Shown here piece after piece: positions 56,072-64,000 of a DNA stretch of 64,000 nucleotides. Position 1 is the first letter of the stretch, and each line of letters opens with the position of its first letter. A model generated the notes under the pieces. That model saw only the letters and a program-made list of their open reading frames with translations, did no database searches and was not told the origin of the DNA. This DNA is from Selaginella moellendorffii (Eukaryota > Streptophyta > Lycopodiopsida > Selaginellales > Selaginellaceae): NCBI RefSeq assembly GCF_000143415.4, contig NW_003314309.1:929827-993826 (forward strand). Direction: 5' to 3'. The position numbers and the translations under genes were made by a program.

Positions 56072-57850
56072 ATGGAAAATATAGTGGACATACTTCCTTC
56101 TAATATGAAGATTCAAAAGTATGTAAGGGATGGAAATAATAAAAAAGCTTTTAAAGTCTTTAATGCTATGTCAGTGAAAAATATATTTTCATGGTCTTCT
56201 ATTCTTTATGCATTTGTAAAAGATTCAGATGTTGTCCATGCTAAATTGTTATATGAACAAATGCCATACCACAATCTTATCTCAAGCACTATAATGTTAC
56301 AGGCTTATGTCTCAGCAGGGCATCTTGAATATGCTAAAATCTTATTTAATTCAATGCATGAAAAGGATTCTATTTCATGGACAGTTTTGTTGTTTGGATA
56401 CATGAGATTAGGAAATATAATGGAAGCCAGATTGTTATTTGAAAAAATGCCTGATAAAGATTTAATTTTTTGGACTACAATGCTGACAATATATACCAGA
56501 CATGGTTATCTTGATGATGCAGAAACTTTGTTCCTAGCGATGCCATTGCAAGATATTGTTGCATGGACATCAATGTTGTCTGCATACTCCATGTATAGCA
56601 GCTTTCATAATACACAAAAGTTTTTTACTAAGATGCCTGAGTACAATTTGGTTTCTTTAACTACCATGTTAAATGCATATGCCCAAGAAGGCAATATATA
56701 TAGTGCAAGACATATTTTTGATGACATTCAGCATAAAGACCTTTTTTTGTGGAATTCTATGCTAGATGCTTATGTTATTAACAAAGAATTGCATGAAGCA
56801 AAAGCAGTATTTTTAAAAATGCCCAAAGCTGATATAGTATCTTGGAATATTTTGCTTAATGCGCATGCCCAAAATGGGCACTTTCAAGAGACAAGAATGG
56901 TGTTTTACAATATGCCTGCATGGGACATTTGTTCCTTCAACACTATGTTAGCTGCTTGCTGTAAATTTGATAAGCTTCAAGATGCCAAGACTATATTTCA
57001 AGCAATGCAAGAGCAAGACTTGATTTCATGGAACATTATTTTACATATGTACTCCAAACAACAATGGTTTGAACTAGTAAAGAAATTCTTTGAAACAATG
57101 CCTTTGCACAATGCAATCTCAATGACCATTATGCTTATGACATATTCCCAAGCAGGAGATGTAGAAGCTGCAAGATTTGTACTGGATTCAACTAAAGAAC
57201 ACAACCTTACTTTGTGGAATGCAATGCTCATAGCATATATACAAAATGGGCATCTCTCTGAAGCCACGAAAATATTTAGCAGCACTCTCAGGGAGAAAGA
57301 CACCTCATCATCGAACACAATGGTAACAGCCTATGCCCAAAGTGGTCATGTTGATCAAGCTCAAAAGCTCTTTAATGAAATGCCAGTGCGAGACATTGTA
57401 TCCTGGACTGCCATGCTGTCAGCATACGCTCAAGTAGGACGCCTTGAAGAAGCCCAAAGGATATTCCACTCCATGCCCAAGCATAATTCATTCACTTGGA
57501 CCGCAATGCTTGCTGCATATGCCCAGAATGGGCAGAGCATCAAATGCATAGAGTTTTTCCATGAGATGGGCATTGTAGAGAGCCCCAATGATGTATGTTT
57601 TACATGTGTTCTTCAGAGTTGCAGCCATACGGGAGATATGAGAAGGGGTTTGCCTTACTTTCTGTCAATAACCCTTGACTATGCCATTGACTGCCCAAAG
57701 AAACAGCACTTTAGCTGCATGATTGACCTCCTTGCACGAGGTGGGTATCTGGAGGATGCCAAGGATCTCTTGAGTTTTATGCCTTTTGCTCCTTTGGCCT
57801 CAGACTGGAGGTGCTTGTTAAAAAGGCCGGACGTCTCCTTCCAGCAATGA
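56072..57850 (+). CDS. PPR protein of tandem S-type repeats, C-terminus truncated
   Basis: Seen: intronless, 592 residues; about 15 consecutive 31-residue S motifs (such as DIVSWTAMLSAYAQVGRLEE) then L2/S2-like units. The E motif begins (ASDWRCLLK) and is cut off; a foreign tail RPDVSFQQ ends the frame. TGA overlaps the ATG of the next PPR gene in ATGA. The first two-thirds uses AT-rich codons, unlike all other PPR genes here, and GC rises towards the 3' end. Fifth/last residue pairs predict the bases A G G G A G U U U C A U U A G (inference from the PPR code). No plain targeting peptide: it begins MENIVDILPSNMKIQ. The missing E motif suggests loss of function or a need for a partner. Confidence 0.8.
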   Translation: MENIVDILPSNMKIQKYVRDGNNKKAFKVFNAMSVKNIFSWSSILYAFVKDSDVVHAKLLYEQMPYHNLISSTIMLQAYVSAGHLEYAKILFNSMHEKDSISWTVLLFGYMRLGNIMEARLLFEKMPDKDLIFWTTMLTIYTRHGYLDDAETLFLAMPLQDIVAWTSMLSAYSMYSSFHNTQKFFTKMPEYNLVSLTTMLNAYAQEGNIYSARHIFDDIQHKDLFLWNSMLDAYVINKELHEAKAVFLKMPKADIVSWNILLNAHAQNGHFQETRMVFYNMPAWDICSFNTMLAACCKFDKLQDAKTIFQAMQEQDLISWNIILHMYSKQQWFELVKKFFETMPLHNAISMTIMLMTYSQAGDVEAARFVLDSTKEHNLTLWNAMLIAYIQNGHLSEATKIFSSTLREKDTSSSNTMVTAYAQSGHVDQAQKLFNEMPVRDIVSWTAMLSAYAQVGRLEEAQRIFHSMPKHNSFTWTAMLAAYAQNGQSIKCIEFFHEMGIVESPNDVCFTCVLQSCSHTGDMRRGLPYFLSITLDYAIDCPKKQHFSCMIDLLARGGYLEDAKDLLSFMPFAPLASDWRCLLKRPDVSFQQ

Positions 57851-59814
57851 AATCATTTGCATTGAATAAAGATATGGATCGAAATTCACGGATCCAACTT
57901 GTTCGCTCATGCAGGAGCATTGTAGAAATCACACAAGCCCATGCTAAACTCCAACACTTTCTTCAATGTGACCAGCATTTGTGCAACATGATCCTTCAGA
58001 AGTACACAAAATGTGGGAACCTGGAAGAAGCTTTGAAACTCTTCACCAGCACTGCACACAAGGACAGCTACGCGTGGGTCATAATGCTGAGTGCGTATGC
58101 CCGAATGGGGGATATTCAGAAATCAAAACGTTTGTTTGATGCTATGCTTGCATGGGATTTAATATCTTGGACTGCCTTGCTATCGGCATACGCCCAAAAA
58201 GGACATATCATAGAGGCGCGGGAAGTCTTTGATGTCATGCAGGAAAAAGACCTCGTTTCATGGACCACAATGTTGCTTGCTTATGCTCGTACCGGGCATA
58301 TAAAAGAATCAAAGTCTCTGTTTGATCGAATGCCAGAGTATGACCTCGTGTCAATGACTGCCATGCTTTGTGCGCTTGCCGAGAATGGTCATGTTCAAGA
58401 TGCAAAGTTGGTATTTGATTCAATGCCAGAGAGAGATCTCGTTGCATGGTCTTCAATGCTTGTTGCATTCTCCGAGTCTGGAGAATTTATTGAGGCTCAA
58501 CAGATGTTTAGCTCAATTCCGGAAAGAAATCTCGTTTCCTCCACTGCCATCCTTGTTTCTTATGGTCACAGCGGGCACGTCCACAAGGCCAAAGAAATGT
58601 TTGATAGCATGCAAGAGCGGGATTTGATGACATGGAACTGTATGATCACAGCTTTCGCCCAAAGCGGTGACACAGGGAATGCAAGTTATATGTTCAATTT
58701 GATGCCTCAGCGTGATCTGGTCAGCTGGAATGCTATTATCTCTGCATTTGCTCAAAACAGTTTTCTGGAAAGAGCAAAGTTTCTGTTTGATTCTATGCAT
58801 GAGATTAATGTGGTTTCCTGCAATGTTATGCTGGCTGCATTTGCCAAGGCTGGCCTTGTCAAAGAGACAAAGGAAGTGTTTGAAAACATGAAAGAGAGAA
58901 ATCTCTTGTCCTGGAATTCTATGCTCTTGGCATATGCCCGAAAAGGAGACGTCAAAGAGTGTAGAGACTTGTTTAACAGGCTTAAAGAGAGGGATGTGGT
59001 ATCATGGAATACATTGCTGGTTGGTTATGCTCTAAACGGGCATCTAAGAGAGGCTGAGGAAGTCTACTCCTTGATGCCCGAATGGAATTTAGTTTCTACA
59101 AGCACTATGGTAGCTTCATATTCCCAGAACGGGCATCTCGAAAAAGCCAAGCATCTCTTTGATCAGGTGCCAAACCACAACATTTTCTCCAGGACAGGGA
59201 TGCTCTCGGCATATGCTCAAAACGGGCATCTCGAAGATGCCTGGAAAATCTTTTACTCAATGAGTGAACGAACCCTTGTCACCTGGACTGCAGTGCTTGC
59301 CGCATATGCCCAAAACGGCCATACATCCAAAGCAAAGCAAATATTCGACACCATGGGCGAATTGGATGCTGCTGCGTGGAATGCCATGCTTGCAGCATAT
59401 GCCAAAAACGGGGAGCCTGAAAGAGCACTGGAGCTCTTCAGTGAGATATGTCTTTGCTCTCAAACACCTGATGAATTCTCGTTCATCGTTTGCCTTCTTT
59501 CTTCCAGCCATGTAGGAGATACTTATATGTCCTGGCTTAGATTTTGCTCCATTAGTACCGATTTCGGGATAAAGCACACAAGGCAGCACTACATTTGCAT
59601 GATCGATGTCTTGGGCCGGGCAGGATATGTTGCAAATGCCGAGGATTTGATTGCAACCATGCCGTTTGCACCAGATTCTCTGGAATGGGTGTGTTTGCTT
59701 GGGGCTTGTAGAAGCAACAAAGATGTGAATGGAAGCGCTAGGGTAGCAAAGACATTGCTGGAGCTAGAACCAAGCAATTCAGCTGCCTATGTGATGCTAG
59801 CCAACACTTTGTAA
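57847..59814 (+). CDS. PPR protein of tandem S-type repeats, short E motif
   Basis: Seen: intronless, 655 residues from the ATG at 57847; an in-frame start at 57811 adds 12 residues but lies inside the upstream gene. N-terminal RIQLVRSCRSIVEITQAHAK resembles the start of the PPR at 15957-17468. Then about 14 S motifs (DLVSWNAIISAFAQNSFLER, for example), L2/S2 units and an E1-like end (WVCLLGACRSNKDVNGSARV, AAYVMLANTL). No DYW. Fifth/last pairs predict G G G A G U C C U C A, one undetermined repeat (T/T), then G U (inference). Predicted bases 2-7 equal those of the upstream gene, later ones differ. Translation of this frame would need its own transcript or reinitiation. Confidence 0.85.
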   Translation: MKSFALNKDMDRNSRIQLVRSCRSIVEITQAHAKLQHFLQCDQHLCNMILQKYTKCGNLEEALKLFTSTAHKDSYAWVIMLSAYARMGDIQKSKRLFDAMLAWDLISWTALLSAYAQKGHIIEAREVFDVMQEKDLVSWTTMLLAYARTGHIKESKSLFDRMPEYDLVSMTAMLCALAENGHVQDAKLVFDSMPERDLVAWSSMLVAFSESGEFIEAQQMFSSIPERNLVSSTAILVSYGHSGHVHKAKEMFDSMQERDLMTWNCMITAFAQSGDTGNASYMFNLMPQRDLVSWNAIISAFAQNSFLERAKFLFDSMHEINVVSCNVMLAAFAKAGLVKETKEVFENMKERNLLSWNSMLLAYARKGDVKECRDLFNRLKERDVVSWNTLLVGYALNGHLREAEEVYSLMPEWNLVSTSTMVASYSQNGHLEKAKHLFDQVPNHNIFSRTGMLSAYAQNGHLEDAWKIFYSMSERTLVTWTAVLAAYAQNGHTSKAKQIFDTMGELDAAAWNAMLAAYAKNGEPERALELFSEICLCSQTPDEFSFIVCLLSSSHVGDTYMSWLRFCSISTDFGIKHTRQHYICMIDVLGRAGYVANAEDLIATMPFAPDSLEWVCLLGACRSNKDVNGSARVAKTLLELEPSNSAAYVMLANTL

Positions 59815-59901
59815 ACACAAATGCCAAATTCCCGCGGTTTTTTGAATTTAAAATATACTTTGTGAATATTCTCGAGGGTTTTAGTTGCCCTAAATGGATT
59901 C

Positions 59902-62288
59902 ATGAGAAAGTATCTGGCGAGCTCCACTGCGAGGTAAGATTTTCTGGAATGTAGAACGAGAGAGTGATCTTTCTTTCTAACAGGATCAAACTTGTAAGAG
60001 CTTACCGTGCATCGAGCTTAGCGAATTTCTCCAAATCTTCCAAGGAGAGCAGTGATGTATTTGAGACGATCGTTGAGCGTCGAGACTTGGCGTTTTATAC
60101 GGTGGCAATGGCAGCTTGCGCTCGCGAGTGGCGCTCCAAAGACTCTCTGGATCTCTTTCATGCGATGCTTGCCGAGGGCCTCCACTTTGACGCTCTCGGC
60201 CTCGTCGTATCTCTCAACTCTCGCTGCGTTGCCGGGCCTGGAAACCTCTCCATGGTGGAGAGAATCCACTCCTGGTTACTGGAAAACGATCGAAAACTCA
60301 GTGCCACAACTGGAACAGCGCTGCTAAAGATGTACCTCAAGTGTGGGAGCGTCGAGCGAGCCGAGAAAGTCTTCCAGGAGATGACCCACCGGAACGTAAA
60401 GACTTGGACGATTCTCATCGCGGCACTGGGCGAGAGAGGCTCGATCGAGGAAGCCATGGTAGCTTTCCGAGCAATGCAGCTCGATGGGATCCAGCCAAAC
60501 AGCTTCACTCTCGTCGCCATCTTCCAAGCTTGCGCCACACGGCTTGAATCCAGAGAAGACGATCGAGTGAAAGCTCTTTGCAACCAGGCCGTGGAGAGCG
60601 GCCTGCTAGCGTCGAGTTCCTGGAACGTCATCGTCGCCACGGCCGTGATTGGCACCTATGGAAAGTGCGGCAGTGTCGACAAGGCGCTGGAAGTATTCGA
60701 GAGAACTCCCAGGGAGTCGAGGGATGTCGTAGCATGGAACTCGATCATCACAGTCTTCGTGGAGCAAAACAAGCCGGAGCTCGCACTCAAACTCTTCCAG
60801 GAGATGCAGCTGGAAGGCGAGGAGCCGACGAGAATCACGCTCTTGAAAGTTTTAGCAGCAGCCACAGCCTCAAGAGATCTCGGCGTTGGTCGTTTGATCC
60901 ACCGCGAAGCTCGGTTTCGATCGATGGACAGAGACTTGGTCGTAGGCACTGCGCTGGCGAGCATGTATAGCAAACTTGGCCGAGTGGAGGAGCTCTTGGA
61001 GGTGATGGAGAGGATCGAGCAAGGCGGCCGCGACTTGGTGTGCTGGAACATGATAATCTCGGCGCTCGTCCAGCATTCTCGGAGCAAAGAAGCACTGGCC
61101 TACTTCCGGGAGATGAATCTCCAAGGAGTAAAACCCGATCGAGTGACGCTCGCTCCACTCATCAGCAGCGCCACCTTTCCAGAGAACGAATCCAAGGTGA
61201 TCCTTTGCGAAATCTCGCGGAGTGGACTCTCGAGCAACGCTGGTATCAGCAACGCCATCTTGAACTTCCATGCGAAAGGCCGGAGGCTCGAAGAGGCGAG
61301 GAGAGTCTTCGATGGAATCCAAGAGCGAGACCTCGTGTCGTGGAATTCGATGATCTCGGCCTACGCCGCGGAGGGATTCGCAAGAGAGGCCGTGATCCTC
61401 TTCCACCGGATGAAACAAGAGGGATTCCAGCCGAGTAGCGTGACTTCCACCGTGATCTTCGCTGCTTTCTCGGAGCTCCACGGCTTGGAAGAAGCTTGCC
61501 GGGTGGTGACAGTCGAGGAGAACTTGGAGCCAGCATCGCTGTGGAGCCTCCTGATCTCTACGTGCGCGCAGCAGGGTCGATCCAAGCAAGCGCTGGAAAT
61601 CTTTCGAGCCATGCAGCTCCAAGGGATGCGAGTGGACAGGGAAACGCTCGTTCCAGTCATCGTCTCTTGTGGAGCTTGCTCGGCTCTGCGAGAAGGCCGC
61701 TTGATCCACCAAGAACTCCAAAGATCAGCTCCAACGATCCTGGAGGAGGACACTCGGCTCAAAAACGCGATGATCGACATGTATGGACGTAGCGGCAAGC
61801 TCCTCAACGTTGCCCACCAGATTTTCACCGAGATCAAGCAGCCGAGCGTGATCTCCTGGACGGCGATCGTCGCGGCCTACGCCCAGAATGGCCGCGTCGG
61901 AGAAGCCACTCTCCTCTTCCATCTCATGAAACTAGACGGCTCCTCGCCCGACACGCTCACCTTCACCACGATCCTGTCGCTGTATAGCCATGCCGGGCTC
62001 CTGGAAGATGGCTGCCACTGCTTTGGATCGATCTCCCGGGACCATTTCCTGGCACCAGCCCCGCAGCACTACAACTGCGTGATCGATCTCCTGGGCCGCG
62101 CCGGGCGGATCGAGGACGCGGAGGGTTTCGTCCGGGGAATGCCGTGCGCCACATCGGCGCCCGCCTGGACGGCGTTGCTGAGCGCATGTAAAACCCAGGG
62201 TGATGTCGATCGAGGGAAGCGAATCGCGGACGGCGTAGCGGAGTGCTCCACGGCGTACATCGGACTGATCTCTAGCGAAGAACCCTAA
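59902..62288 (+). CDS. PLS-type PPR protein, probably mitochondrial
   Basis: Seen: join(59902..59933,59984..62288), 778 residues. The short first exon (MRKYLASSTAR) splices in phase to IKLVRAYRASSLANFSKSS, giving a typical mitochondrial targeting peptide; without it the frame would open at 59964 inside the intron. Mixed repeats follow: RNVKTWTILIAALGERGSIE, DLVSWNSMISAYAAEGFARE and 35-residue P/L units such as PDTLTFTTILSLYSHAGLLE, ending with an abbreviated E motif (WTALLSACKTQGDVDRGKRI). It lacks the DYW domain and stops at GLISSEEP. GC-rich codons, in contrast to the PPR at 56072. Known role: sequence-specific RNA binding in organelles; target not predicted here because repeats are irregular. 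Confidence 0.88.
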
Positions 62289-62685
62289 GTTAAACTTCCC
62301 TGTCAATGATAGCAATATTTTGGAATAACTCATGTAGAAAAGTATTAAATTAATTACAGATTAGTTAGTTCTGTCCAATTCGCTCAGGAAGAACTTGCTG
62401 TGCCGCATGAGAAGGCTATGCATTGTTACCAGACTCAAGGAAAAACCGGGACCGAGGTTGAGAGCTTGCGTCTCCTCCCGGCTTGCTGTAGGCAGCTATA
62501 GGATCCCGGATTAACGCTTGGCCTAGAACAATCTGGAGTGATTGGGACCATGGATCAAAGAAGAACAAAAGGTTCCATAGGTGAAAGAGCTAATCGGGAG
62601 GATTCTGTTGGAAGCCATTTTGATGCACGGCGGCATTCTTTTTCCAAAGCGTTTGACTGATGATAGAAGCATTTTCTCATGATTT
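62289..62685. other. Spacer between PPR and Fic genes
   Basis: Convergent 3' ends of both genes. No ORF or RNA gene seen. Confidence 0.4.
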
Positions 62686-63733
62686 TCACTTGTCTACAGT
62701 TATAGGCAGTGACTTCGGCCTCCATATTTGGGGTTGGTTCAAGCCGTGCGCATCGTCCAAAGCTTTGAGAAGCCGTTTCCAGCCAACATACACGCTTTCC
62801 ACCGTCAAGACGAGGAGATCCGTTGGTGGAAACAAGTGAGTGATGGCTGTTTCTTTGCTGAACCGGAATTCCAGATCGCCATTGTCAGAGACAACTTGCT
62901 CGAAGGACTGCTCGCCCCTTGCCCTCTCAAAACACTCACGGTAGTCATCCATGTCCACAAACGGCGGCTCTTCCTTCTTGCTTTCCACAAAAAAATACGA
63001 GTGGAACTGGTAGAACGCCTTGGAGCAACCTGGCGAGCAGGATGCGTCCAACTCGGCCGTTCCCATCGCAGAATGGGTGGATGCTCTCGAGTTTGAAGAA
63101 AAAGGATACGCCGAGCTTGATCCATTTCTCCGTTCTTTCCACAGGCTCGCGGATGGCACAGACTCGCTGGATTTCAGCATTTGTATCTCGGATGAGCTCT
63201 TCTAGAGCGCTTGCCACTTCAGTCGGCCACATGTACACGCTGGTGACGGCTACCTCCTTCCCCTCCCTGCTGTGGGAAGCTCTGAGCCCAATATGGTCTT
63301 GTGCAGCTCTAGTATTCCAGTGACAGTCAGCTCCAGAGAGCTTTCTCGAGGTGAAACAGGTCCTTGCTTATCTCACCGGACCCAATTTCCGACTTAAACG
63401 AGCTAAACGAGTGAAAATCTTTGGGACGATTAACGTCGTAGAGGAAAAGGAGACTTCCTTTCCTCGCATAAGTGTTGAAGAGCCACTCTTTTATCGCACT
63501 GGCCTCTCTGCTACCGTCCAGCCCGCCGCCATCGCCTCTTTGGTCGCCTCAAGCGAATCAATGCCCTCGCCCCAGGCATAGGCGCAGAGCCGAGCATACC
63601 TTCTCATGGATTCGTGGATCCCTTTGAGCATCTGGCTGGTCTGCAGGACGGGATCGCCAACACATACTCGCTCTCGCCTCCAAAACGGTTCTTCTACAAG
63701 CTCCATCCTATAGTCAATCGAAAAATATACCAA
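62686..63733 (-). pseudogene. Fic-domain (AMPylator-type) gene with frameshift
   Basis: Seen on the minus strand: frame 63733-63491 (RRERVCVGDPVLQTSQM, ARLCAYAWGEGIDSLEA), frame 63238-62945 with the full Fic motif HPFCDGNGRVGR preceded by VYMWPTEVASALEELIRD, then frame 63180-62686 continuing VESKKEEPPFVDMDDYRECF to the stop after RPKSLPITVDK. The last change of frame falls at an A7 run (62989-62995 on the plus strand); another is needed near 63330. Known: HPFx(D/E)GNGRxxR binds nucleotide and magnesium and transfers AMP or related groups to hydroxyl side chains. Fic proteins are common in bacteria and rare in plants. Motif intact, frame not: either a young pseudogene, an unseen intron, or a sequence error. 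Confidence 0.7.
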
Positions 63734-64000
63734 TAAACTGGTTCATTTTCATAAAAGAATTCCTTTAGGATAATTTTTAATTTAACAAAAAAGTTTATTT
63801 AGGTTTTTATACTTTGGGTTATTTTGGATATTTTTGTTTATTCAAAAAATTTGTTCATGAGGTCAAAATGTACATTTACAATGCGTATACTAATATTAAT
63901 GTAGTGGGATTTTGGTAGTTGTAAGATTAGTTTTAATCTAGACCACTTGTTCTTGTATATAAATTAGGGTTTTTGGGCTAATTGATATATATATTTCTAT
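63734..64000. other. AT-rich window end
   Basis: Upstream of the Fic frame; AT-rich, nothing recognised. Confidence 0.4.

Noticed and set aside
60870-61721. 283-codon minus-strand ORF
   Set aside because: Antisense shadow of the PLS PPR gene at 59902-62288.
1-64000. CRISPR arrays, operons, bacterial promoters or ribosome binding sites
   Set aside because: The sequence is eukaryotic nuclear DNA; no regular direct-repeat/spacer array is seen.

Overview
This is nuclear DNA of a land plant with a compact genome, most like a lycophyte of the Selaginella type (inferred; no species marker was tested). Evidence: introns of about 45-80 bp with GT-AG borders; plant-only families (TPD1, GASA/snakin, OEP24, class B heat-shock factor, DREB-type AP2, plastid diaminopimelate epimerase, DYW pentatricopeptide repeat proteins); nuclear tRNA-Arg genes; and unusually many PPR genes, several made almost wholly of 31-residue S-type repeats.

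Layout. 1-1237: 3' end of an SCC2/NIPBL cohesin-loader gene. 1514-2185 (-): DREB-type AP2 factor. 2519-9930: two tandem chimeric units, each joining a 0.4 kb leader block, broken pieces of a TMEM161-like gene and a broken divergent kinase gene; unit 1 carries an internal inversion and unit 2 a 644-bp hAT-like element. 9931-12560: decayed sequence including a Ty3/gypsy remnant. 12600-14781: broken DYW-PPR copy, small basic ORF, tRNA-Arg(TCG). 14871-19665 (-): SnRK1 beta subunit, S-type PPR and apoplastic-type polyamine oxidase, about 80-100 bp apart. 19666-26400: mostly unassigned AT-rich DNA with a broken LRR receptor-kinase fragment. 26573-27094: GASA peptide gene. 27784-33790 (-): third kinase-gene copy (broken), a scrap of polyamine oxidase, second tRNA-Arg, broken copy of the basic ORF, and an intact DYW PPR. 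33806-36014 (-) and 36162-37544 (+): divergent pair, M14 carboxypeptidase and intact TMEM161-like gene. 39018-40555: TPD1-like gene with two candidate terminal exons. 42916-44251: class B heat-shock factor. 48544-50853: divergent pair, a small probable mitochondrial protein and DAP epimerase. 51904-52557 (-): OEP24. 53137-54466 (-): neprosin-domain secreted protein. 56072-62288: three PPR genes, the first two overlapping by ATGA. 62686-63733 (-): frameshifted Fic-domain gene.

Structure of interest. The left (about 2.5-19.7 kb) and right (about 27.8-37.5 kb) parts look like two arms of an old inverted duplication with partly reciprocal decay: TMEM161 and the DYW PPR are intact only on the right, polyamine oxidase and the basic ORF only on the left, and the tRNA is kept on both. 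The genes form no single pathway. Several are tied to organelles (PPRs, DAP epimerase, OEP24); others are secreted or membrane proteins (TPD1, GASA, neprosin, carboxypeptidase, polyamine oxidase).
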